Shown here in pieces: positions 1-5,772 of a stretch of 6,827 nt of DNA. The notes beneath the pieces were generated by a model. That model saw only the letters and a list, made by a program, of their open reading frames with translations. It was not told the origin of the DNA and ran no database searches. Position 1 is the first letter of the stretch. Each line of letters starts with the position of its first letter. The DNA comes from Bacteroidales bacterium UBA4459 (GTDB taxonomy: Bacteria > Bacteroidota > Bacteroidia > Bacteroidales > F082). Position numbers and translations under genes: made by a program. The stretch is taken from assembly GCA_002389465.1 (NCBI GenBank), contig DGOT01000113.1, positions 1-6,827 of the forward strand, in the 5' to 3' direction.

Positions 1-123
1 AAGGATTACCGCCGGCATTTTAGTATTCTGCTGTTCTGCTGTTCAGGATTTGGGTGAAGGGTTGAGGGGAAGTTAATCCCAAGCTGGAGAGCCGGGAGTT
101 TGTAATCCCCATAAGAAAAGCGA
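1..123. other. Short region without a supported gene
   Basis: This stretch lies downstream of the leftward pseudouridine synthase gene. Short open frames enter from the left edge on the + strand and stop within about 75 bases. They could be the tail of a gene outside the window, but nothing in them is recognisable. An 8-bp unit (TTCTGCTG) occurs 2.4 times in tandem at 26-44. TAATCCC occurs at 74-80 and 103-109, and its reverse complement lies within 3-9. Several 4-bp G/C stems can be drawn, but none is followed by a T run, so no terminator is called. Confidence 0.5.
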
Positions 124-921
124 TTACCCCATCCTCTTCAGGATATTTACCTCTTCTTTAGTCAATTCACGCCATTTGTTACGCGGGAGATCTTTTTTAG
201 TCAGGCCGGCAAAAAATACCCGGTCAAGTTTTATCACTTTATACCCAAGATGTTCGAATATCCGCCTGACGATCCGATTTTTACCTGAGTGCAGTTCAAT
301 ACCCACCTGCTTTTTATCATGTTCCGATGTGACATACGAGATTTTGTCGGGTTTGATGAAACCGTCTTCCAGTTCTATCCCGTTAGTGATACGTGTCATA
401 TCCTCCTTTTTTAACGATTTGTCAAGAAATACATGGTAAATCTTTTTTACGCTGTATTTCGGATGGGTCAGTTTTTTAGCTAATTCGCCATCATTGGTAA
501 ACAACAGTAAACCCATTGTATTTCTGTCGAGCCGACCTACAGGGTAGATACGTTCCTTACAGGCATTTTGCATCAGCATCATCACCGTTTTTCGGTCATG
601 GGGATCATCGGAAGTGGTTATATAACCTTTTGGCTTGTTTAAAAGAAAATAACGGTTTCTTTCTCTTCTCAGGGTCTCTCCTCCGTACTGCACCTTGTCA
701 TCGGGGCTTACTTTGGTACCCAGCTCGGTAACAATTTTTCCGTTAATCTGAACCACACCGCTTTCAATGAGTTTATCAGCTTCCCTACGGGAACAAACAC
801 CGGCATTGGCCAAATATTTATTCAGCCGGATCAGGCCAATATCTTCTGCTGATTTCTGCCGGTTCCTGCTCTTTTTTACAGGTTTTGGATGTGCCTTTTT
901 TGTATACTTTTTCTTTTTCAT
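124..921 (-). CDS. S4-domain rRNA pseudouridine synthase, RsuA/RluB family (RluB-like)
   Basis: The enzyme isomerises a specific uridine in ribosomal RNA to pseudouridine in the cytoplasm. The 265-residue product has a Lys/Arg-rich N-terminal extension (about 1-30), an S4 RNA-binding domain (about 31-78, with RLNKYLANAGVCSRREAD), and the catalytic domain. The family signature GRLDRNTMGLLLFTNDG starts at residue 129, and Asp132 is the expected catalytic aspartate. The C-terminal HSGKNRIVRRIFEHLGY segment (from 211) is also typical of the family. The frame stays open upstream to a TTG at 972. I choose the ATG at 921 because AGGA sits 7 bases before it and a TACTTTTG promoter box at 939-946 would leave the longer form untranscribed. 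The family assignment is secure. The exact paralogue (RluB, acting on 23S rRNA, versus RsuA or RluF) is inferred from length and the S4 domain and is not certain. Confidence 0.95.
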   Translation of the reverse strand: MKKKKYTKKAHPKPVKKSRNRQKSAEDIGLIRLNKYLANAGVCSRREADKLIESGVVQINGKIVTELGTKVSPDDKVQYGGETLRRERNRYFLLNKPKGYITTSDDPHDRKTVMMLMQNACKERIYPVGRLDRNTMGLLLFTNDGELAKKLTHPKYSVKKIYHVFLDKSLKKEDMTRITNGIELEDGFIKPDKISYVTSEHDKKQVGIELHSGKNRIVRRIFEHLGYKVIKLDRVFFAGLTKKDLPRNKWRELTKEEVNILKRMG

Positions 922-938
922 AGGATTTTCCTGTGTGG

Positions 939-969
939 CAAAAGTACGAATGTTCCTGACCGAATTCAA
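939..969 (-). promoter_or_regulatory. Bacteroidota-type promoter of the pseudouridine synthase gene
   Basis: Read on the - strand, TTG (967-969) is followed by a 20-base spacer and TACTTTTG (939-946). The latter is an exact match to the TAnnTTTG -7 consensus of Bacteroidota housekeeping sigma factors. Transcription would begin around 930-935, giving a leader of roughly 10-15 bases that includes the AGGA before the ATG at 921. The match is visible in the sequence; promoter activity is inferred. Confidence 0.65.
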
Positions 970-981
970 CAATTGTTAAAT
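964..981. repeat. 18-bp near-perfect palindrome, possible operator
   Basis: AACAATTGTT (968-977) is a perfect palindrome. It extends to 964-981 with one mismatched pair (967/978). It covers the -33 TTG of the leftward promoter and lies about 34 bases before the -33 element of the rightward one. A dimeric regulator could bind here, but such AT-rich palindromes also occur by chance. Confidence 0.3.
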
Positions 982-1014
982 CACCAGCCAAAACAAGCTT
1001 TCATACAACGCGAC

Positions 1015-1045
1015 TTGCTTTTTGACACTTAATTCATTATATTTA
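1015..1045 (+). promoter_or_regulatory. Candidate promoter of the universal stress protein gene
   Basis: TTG (1015-1017), a 20-base spacer and TATATTTA (1038-1045) have the same spacing as the divergent promoter at 939-969. The -7 box differs from TAnnTTTG at the last base. The predicted start near 1052 leaves a leader of about 20 bases before the ATG at 1074. No Shine-Dalgarno is seen (AAAGCCTTATTGCC precedes the ATG), which is common in this phylum. Confidence 0.45.
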
Positions 1046-1073
1046 CAGAACAAACTTAAAAAGCCTTATTGCC

Positions 1074-2195
1074 ATGTCAGAAAAAATAGTCACGCTTGCC
1101 ACGCTTACCTACATGCGGGCGCAGTTACTTTGTGCCATGTTAGAAAGCAATGGTATAGAATGTTTTATGACCAACATCAACCGGATGAAAGAAGCCGCCG
1201 GCGGAGTGGGGGTAAAAATTCTGGAGAAAGATGTGGAAAAAGCGGTGAAAATATTTGAAGATTTCAGAGAAGCATACGGTGTGAACAAAGAACAGGCTGT
1301 TGCATATATGAAAAGTATCAGACGGATACTTGTACCGGTTGACTTTACGGAACATGCTGAAAATGCAGCTTATTATGCACTGAAAATTGCCGCGGCCTTT
1401 AAGGCGGAAATTAAACTGATAAACGCTTATCTGGATCCGGCAGGAGCACCTCAAACTTATTTGGAATCGTACACATATCAGTTGAATATTGATACAATAA
1501 TCCGTGAGATTGAAGAAGAAACGGAAAAAAGCCTCCTGTCGTTGGCAGAGAGGCTAAAAGATGAAATTGATGCTAAAAACCTGAAAGGAATAAGCATTGC
1601 CTACGACCTGTTTAAAGGTAATGTGGTAGATGCCATTTTAAATCAGGCAAGGGAATACAAACCGGCACTAATAATTATGGGAACAAGGGGTAGTAAACTG
1701 GAAGGATTACGGTCGTTTGGAAGTACAACAGCACGGTTACTCGAAAAGTCAAGAGTTCCGGTACTGGCTGTGCCTCAGGATTATGACGCCACGGCGTTTA
1801 CCTCTCCGATACGAGTGTTGTATGCGACTAATTTCGACAAAACCGATTATTCAGCCATACGCCGGCTTGCCTCATTTGTAAAACCATTCAATGCTAAAAT
1901 TTACTGTGTGCACGCTACCCTGGATGAGGATGATGCGGTGGACGAAGCAGAAATGAAAAGCATCAAGAATTATTTAACGGATCATATGTTTGAACTCAAT
2001 GTTGAATGTGGCATTTTGGAAACCGCCGATGTACAGCAGGGAATGGAAAATTTTATACAGGAGAAAAAAATTGACGTGCTTGCGGTGACTACACACAGGC
2101 GTAACTTTTTGGAAAAACTGTTTAAACCGAGCCTGACCAGAAAGTTCTTATTCCAGACACGCATACCCCTGCTTGTATTTCAGGCTTTACCATAA
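1074..2195 (+). CDS. DUF2007-like domain fused to tandem universal stress (UspA) domains
   Basis: This is a 373-residue cytoplasmic protein with no signal peptide or membrane segment. Residues 1-70 resemble the small DUF2007 'signal-transducing' domain, an alpha/beta fold with a central EAAGGVGVKILEKD stretch. Residues about 82-234 form a first Usp domain that starts RRILVPVDFTEHAENAAYYA. It carries the ATP-binding pattern G-x2-G-x9-G-S exactly (G203, G206, G216, S217), followed by VPVLAVP. Residues about 246-369 form a second Usp domain that starts IRVLYATNFDKTDYSAIRRL. Its equivalent loop reads TTHRRNFLEKLFKPSLT and has lost all the glycines, so it probably does not bind ATP in the canonical way. 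Usp proteins aid survival under starvation and redox or energy stress. Tandem Usp proteins with one degenerate half are known, whereas the DUF2007 fusion is less usual. The gene stands alone with its own promoter. Usp assignment is firm; the DUF2007 call is moderate. Confidence 0.92.
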   Translation: MSEKIVTLATLTYMRAQLLCAMLESNGIECFMTNINRMKEAAGGVGVKILEKDVEKAVKIFEDFREAYGVNKEQAVAYMKSIRRILVPVDFTEHAENAAYYALKIAAAFKAEIKLINAYLDPAGAPQTYLESYTYQLNIDTIIREIEEETEKSLLSLAERLKDEIDAKNLKGISIAYDLFKGNVVDAILNQAREYKPALIIMGTRGSKLEGLRSFGSTTARLLEKSRVPVLAVPQDYDATAFTSPIRVLYATNFDKTDYSAIRRLASFVKPFNAKIYCVHATLDEDDAVDEAEMKSIKNYLTDHMFELNVECGILETADVQQGMENFIQEKKIDVLAVTTHRRNFLEKLFKPSLTRKFLFQTRIPLLVFQALP

Positions 2196-2356
2196 TCGGA
2201 AAGAATTGCATATAGAACAATAATACCAACGAATAAGCCACAAAGCCACAGATTACACGTTCCGGCAAGTAATTTATAAGCAAGTAATCCGATCAATATC
2301 AAAAGAATGATCCTTTGGATCCAAACGGGCGGTATTTTAGTAAGAAACCGTTTCAT
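2180..2356 (-). CDS. 58-residue two-helix membrane protein, function unknown
   Basis: This small reading frame starts MKRFLTKIPPVWIQ and ends in SDYGKA followed by TGA. It has a basic N-terminus (K2, R3, K7), a hydrophobic stretch at about 16-31 (IILLILIGLLAYKLLA), a short turn containing G32, T33, C34 and N35, and a second hydrophobic stretch at about 36-52 (LWLCGLFVGIIVLYAIL). This predicts an inner-membrane hairpin with both ends in the cytoplasm. Its ATG shares one base with the yraN stop codon (TAATG), a typical translational-coupling junction, so it is the third gene of the leftward unit. Its last 16 bases overlap the end of the Usp gene on the other strand. Without it, 2196-2355 would be an unexplained gap. 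I do not recognise the family. Two cysteines (C34, C39) flank the second helix. Confidence 0.7.
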   Translation of the reverse strand: MKRFLTKIPPVWIQRIILLILIGLLAYKLLAGTCNLWLCGLFVGIIVLYAILSDYGKA

Positions 2357-2715
2357 TATTCGGGATAAAATGCGTCAATAATATGATTTATCCGGTGATT
2401 GCCACCGGTTAATATAACAGAAATGATATCGTAACGGACTTCTATATCCAGATGCTTAGTTTCAAGATAGGCTTCGGCTGCACGAATCATGAATTGTTCT
2501 TTGGCCGGCCCGACTGCCTCCGAGGGGTCACCGAAATAATCGGTGCTACGTGTTTTTACTTCAACGATCACAAGTTGCTCCCCATCGATGGCTACAATAT
2601 CCAGCTCGTCCTTTTGGTGCCGCCAGTTAGTACTCAGAATCTTATAACCGGTTTTTTCTAAAAAATTCCGGGCAAGCTGCTCTCCTCTTTTTCCCAGTTC
2701 GTTGTGTTGTGCCAT
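2356..2715 (-). CDS. yraN: YraN family protein (UPF0102), predicted nuclease-fold
   Basis: The 119-residue product has the usual length of the YraN/UPF0102 family, whose fold is related to Holliday-junction resolvases and restriction nucleases of the PD-(D/E)xK type. Visible motifs are GKRGEQLARNFLEKTGY at the N-terminus (with E12), ELDIVA with D39, and VIVEVKTRS with E52 and K54. Together D39 and E52-x-K54 form the expected metal-binding site. The family's usual GEIDL here reads DELDI. No biochemical role is firmly established for most members. The gene begins 3 bases after the carboxypeptidase stop and ends on the start of the small membrane protein gene, so the three are almost certainly cotranscribed. 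A weak AGG precedes the ATG. Confidence 0.93.
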   Translation of the reverse strand: MAQHNELGKRGEQLARNFLEKTGYKILSTNWRHQKDELDIVAIDGEQLVIVEVKTRSTDYFGDPSEAVGPAKEQFMIRAAEAYLETKHLDIEVRYDIISVILTGGNHRINHIIDAFYPE

Positions 2716-2718
2716 AGC

Positions 2719-3618
2719 CTATTCTGTAAAAATGATCTGGGTATGTTCATGTATATCAAGACGGATCCGGCTTCCTATGATCAGCGGCATATTGTTGCTG
2801 ATATGGCCTGCCGGAAAGCCGAAACAAACAGGATAATTATACGGAGCTACTGCTTCGGAAATAATCTGTTCAGCTGTTTTACCAAAAGGGATTTTGTTGT
2901 CGTTCATTTCCGTCATACCACCCACGATCAGCCCTTTTAACCCGGAAAGAATACCTGCTCTTGATAAAGCCATCATCATACGGTCCATATGGTACAGGTA
3001 TTCATCCAGGTCTTCTATAAACAGTATTTTTCCTTCGGTTTCGGGGAAGGACTTGCTGCCAATGAGGCTGTAAAGAACAGACAGGTTCCCTCCTGTCAGA
3101 ATTCCTTCTGTTATTCCTTTCTGGTTCAGAGGATGTTTTTCCATCTGGTACTCCGGCACCTTTCCCTGAAGCACATCAAACAAACCGTCCAGAGCTTCCT
3201 GCGTAGTGTCACCAAAATTAACGGGCATACTGGCATGCAGGGTTTGAATACCGTATAAACGGTTAACATGGCTGTGAAAAACGGTAAAATCACTGTAACC
3301 CACAAGCCATTTGAGTTGTTTTTTAAACGTTGAGAAATCCAGCAAATCAATGATGCGTACACTGCCGTATCCTCCTCTGGCAGAAAAAACGGCTTTTATA
3401 TCTGCGTTATCCAGCATTTGCTGCATCAGACGCACCCTCTTCCGGTCGGTTCCGGCAAACTGATGCTCTTCGGCAAATAATAGTTGATCATAAACGGGAG
3501 TAAATCCCAGTGATTGAATTATCTCCAAAGATTTAGCTATTTCTTCCGAGGTAATTTTCCTTGCAGGGGCAGCGAACCCGATTTTATCTCCTTTTATAAG
3601 CGCCGGGGGCTTTATCAT
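2719..3618 (-). CDS. LD-carboxypeptidase, peptidase family S66 (LdcA/MccF-like)
   Basis: S66 enzymes are serine peptidases with a Ser-Glu-His triad. LdcA members trim the terminal D-alanine from the peptidoglycan tetrapeptide during cytoplasmic muropeptide recycling; MccF members cleave microcin C. The 299-residue product lacks a signal peptide, which fits a cytoplasmic recycling role. It shows the early motif GDKIGFAAPAR (10-20), the ARGGYGS loop (80-86), the nucleophile in GYSDFT (Ser109), a glutamate in LFIEDLDE (Glu202) and a histidine in FPAGH (His272). The triad is therefore complete and length is normal. The ATG at 3618 begins with the typical MIKPPALIKGDKIG, so the start is well placed. 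It is the first gene of the leftward unit with yraN and the small membrane gene. LdcA is favoured over MccF by context, but sequence alone does not settle it. Confidence 0.95.
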   Translation of the reverse strand: MIKPPALIKGDKIGFAAPARKITSEEIAKSLEIIQSLGFTPVYDQLLFAEEHQFAGTDRKRVRLMQQMLDNADIKAVFSARGGYGSVRIIDLLDFSTFKKQLKWLVGYSDFTVFHSHVNRLYGIQTLHASMPVNFGDTTQEALDGLFDVLQGKVPEYQMEKHPLNQKGITEGILTGGNLSVLYSLIGSKSFPETEGKILFIEDLDEYLYHMDRMMMALSRAGILSGLKGLIVGGMTEMNDNKIPFGKTAEQIISEAVAPYNYPVCFGFPAGHISNNMPLIIGSRIRLDIHEHTQIIFTE

Positions 3619-3640
3619 ATGTAGAGGTTTGTTAACTTTG
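3611..3640 (+). promoter_or_regulatory. Promoter of metG
   Basis: TAACTTTG at 3633-3640 matches the Bacteroidota TAnnTTTG -7 consensus exactly. A weak -33 candidate (TTTA, 3611-3614) lies 18 bases upstream, inside the first codons of the divergent carboxypeptidase gene. Transcription would start near 3647, giving a leader of about 20 A-rich bases with no Shine-Dalgarno before the ATG at 3666. Confidence 0.6.
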
Positions 3641-3641
3641 C

Positions 3642-3649
3642 CTAAATTA
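3642..3649 (-). promoter_or_regulatory. Weak -7 box candidate for the carboxypeptidase-yraN unit
   Basis: On the - strand TAATTTAG resembles TAnnTTTG (the last four bases read TTAG). It is the only plausible -7 box between the two divergent start codons. No good -33 TTG is seen at the expected distance. Its placement would give a leader of about 15-20 bases and would put it back to back with the metG promoter. Confidence 0.25.
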
Positions 3650-3665
3650 AAGAAAAATCGGATTT

Positions 3666-5714
3666 ATGCCTGAAAAATTTAAACGATATACCCTTACTTC
3701 AGCCCTGCCTTATGCCAACGGGCCGATACATATCGGACATCTTGCGGGGGTCTATGTGCCAGCTGATATTTATGCCAGATACCTGAGAATGAAAGGCGAA
3801 GACGTTCTGTTTATTGGAGGATCGGATGAGCACGGTGTACCTATAACCATAAAAGCGCGGGCAGAGGGAGTTTCACCCCAGGTGATTGTGGACCGCTATC
3901 ACGAGCAGATCAAAAAATCATTTGAAGATTTCGGAATTTCTTTCGATGTATATGCACGCACTTCGGCTCCGGTACACCACAAAACAGCTTCTGATTTCTT
4001 TTTAAAACTGTACGGAGAAAATAAATTTATTGAAAAAACAAACCAGCAGTATTACGACGAAAAAGAGCACCAATTTCTGGCCGACAGGTATATTACAGGT
4101 ACCTGTCCGCATTGTGGCTATGAAAAAGCTTACGGCGACCAGTGCGAAAATTGCGGTACCTCGCTGAGTCCGCTGGAATTGATCAATCCCAAATCGGCCT
4201 TAAGCGGCAATGTGCCGGTGCTGAAAGAAACCAAACACTGGTATTTACCATTGGATCAATACGAAGAATGGCTGGAGGAGTGGATTATAAAAGGACATAA
4301 AAACGACTGGAAAGCCAACGTATATGGACAAGTAAAATCATGGATCGATCACGGCCTGAAACCCCGTGCTGTTACCCGCGACCTCAACTGGGGTGTTCAG
4401 GTACCATTGAAAGACGCTGAAGGCAAGGTGCTGTACGTGTGGTTCGATGCGCCTATCGGTTATATTTCGGCTGCCAAAGAATGGAGTGAAAAAACAGGAA
4501 AAGACTGGAAACCCTATTGGAAAGACGAAGAGACAAAACTGATACATTTTATCGGTAAAGACAACATTGTTTTCCATTGCATCATTTTCCCGGCCATGCT
4601 GAAAGCTGAGGGTAGTTTTGTTTTGCCCGATAACGTGCCGGCCAACGAGTTTCTGAACCTGGAAAATGACAAAATCTCTACCTCACGCAACTGGGCGGTC
4701 TGGCTGCACGAGTACCTGAACGATTTTCCCGGAAAACAAGATGTTTTGCGTTATGTATTGACAGCCAATGCGCCGGAAACAAAAGACAACGATTTCACCT
4801 GGAAAGACTTCCAGGCACGCAACAACAACGAACTGCTGGCTATTTTCGGTAATTTTGTCAACCGCACGTTGGTACTTACACAAAAATATTTTGACGGCGT
4901 TGTTCCGGCGGTTACCGAATTGGATAAGGAAGCTAAAACTACACTGGAAGAAGTGAAACTTTTCCCCGGAAAGATAGCCCAAAGCCTGGATCGGTACCGG
5001 TTCCGTGAGGCCTTATCGGAACTGATGAATCTGGCTCGTTTAGGAAACAAATATCTGACCGATATGGAGCCGTGGAGAGTGATTAAAACAGACGAAGACA
5101 AAGTGAAAACCATTTTGAATGTTTCGTTACAGATAGCAGCCAACCTGGCGGTATTATCCGAACCGTTTTTACCATTTACAGCCACAAAACTGCAAAAGAT
5201 GCTCGGCATGGAACAACCGACATGGACAGATGCGGGAAACACAGAACTGATCAAACCGGGTTCTATACTGAACAAACCCGAACTGTTATTCGACCGGATA
5301 GAAGACAAAGAAGTTGAAGCCCAGGTGCAGCGGTTACTGGACACCAAAAAGGAAAACGAGCTAGCCATTTCCTCTAAACTGGCCAAAGAAGAAATTACGT
5401 TTGACGAATTCATGAAAACGGATATACGAACAGGTACCATTCTGGAAGCTAAAAAAGTGCCAAAGACCAAAAAACTGCTGAAACTGAAAATCGATACCGG
5501 TATCGACCAGCGGACGGTAGTTTCGGGCATCGCCGAATACTACGAGCCGGAAAAAATCATCGGGCAGAAAGTGTGTATTCTGGTTAACCTGGCACCCCGT
5601 AAATTGCGTGGCATCGAATCGCAGGGCATGATCCTGATGGCTGAAGATGCCGATGGTAAATTATGCTTTGTCTCACCCACCGAAGACGTTTCTGACGGAA
5701 GTGAAGTGAAGTAA
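3666..5714 (+). CDS. metG: Methionyl-tRNA synthetase with C-terminal tRNA-binding domain
   Basis: The enzyme charges tRNA-Met with methionine using ATP and is essential for initiation and elongation. The 682-residue product is full length. It shows the class I HIGH motif (residues 22-25, in PYANGPIHIGHLAG), a zinc knuckle with C147-x2-C150 and C160-x2-C163, the YVWFDAPIGY segment (257-266), and KISTS (336-340) in place of KMSKS. An anticodon-binding helical domain (about 385-545) contains the EPWRVIK segment at 468-474. A charged linker (about 546-577) leads to a C-terminal OB-fold tRNA-binding domain (about 578-682: FDEFMKTDIRTGTILEAKKV, VVSGIAEYY, LAPRKLRGIESQGMIL). That domain promotes dimerisation and tRNA affinity in related enzymes. 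KISTS keeps the key first lysine and last serine and is common among Bacteroidota MetRS, so it is not a defect. The gene is monocistronic, divergent from the carboxypeptidase unit and convergent with the outer-membrane protein gene. Confidence 0.98.
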   Translation: MPEKFKRYTLTSALPYANGPIHIGHLAGVYVPADIYARYLRMKGEDVLFIGGSDEHGVPITIKARAEGVSPQVIVDRYHEQIKKSFEDFGISFDVYARTSAPVHHKTASDFFLKLYGENKFIEKTNQQYYDEKEHQFLADRYITGTCPHCGYEKAYGDQCENCGTSLSPLELINPKSALSGNVPVLKETKHWYLPLDQYEEWLEEWIIKGHKNDWKANVYGQVKSWIDHGLKPRAVTRDLNWGVQVPLKDAEGKVLYVWFDAPIGYISAAKEWSEKTGKDWKPYWKDEETKLIHFIGKDNIVFHCIIFPAMLKAEGSFVLPDNVPANEFLNLENDKISTSRNWAVWLHEYLNDFPGKQDVLRYVLTANAPETKDNDFTWKDFQARNNNELLAIFGNFVNRTLVLTQKYFDGVVPAVTELDKEAKTTLEEVKLFPGKIAQSLDRYRFREALSELMNLARLGNKYLTDMEPWRVIKTDEDKVKTILNVSLQIAANLAVLSEPFLPFTATKLQKMLGMEQPTWTDAGNTELIKPGSILNKPELLFDRIEDKEVEAQVQRLLDTKKENELAISSKLAKEEITFDEFMKTDIRTGTILEAKKVPKTKKLLKLKIDTGIDQRTVVSGIAEYYEPEKIIGQKVCILVNLAPRKLRGIESQGMILMAEDADGKLCFVSPTEDVSDGSEVK

Positions 5715-5772
5715 AATCTAACTTTTTATTAATCATTCCCTTGTTGGTGGCTTCACCTGTTGATAAAGATTC

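Noticed and set aside
336..1014. KISTS instead of KMSKS in MetRS as a sign of an inactive or unusual enzyme
   Set aside because: The location here refers to the protein motif encoded around 4671-4685. The lysine and final serine are kept, the context matches the form usual in this phylum, and all other catalytic motifs are intact.
2319..2355. AAACGG/CCGTTT inverted repeat as a terminator or regulatory hairpin
   Set aside because: The loop is about 19 bases, the stem only 6 bp with no T run, and the arms fall within the first codons of the small membrane gene.
4751..5530. 259-codon open frame antisense to metG
   Set aside because: It lies wholly inside metG, which is unambiguous. The product is a serine-rich, low-information sequence with no recognisable motif. 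Such antisense frames arise from metG codon composition.
5746..5757. GGTG-GCTT-CACC hairpin between metG and the outer-membrane protein gene as a shared terminator
   Set aside because: The stem is only 4 bp and no T run follows directly on either strand, so it falls short of an intrinsic terminator.
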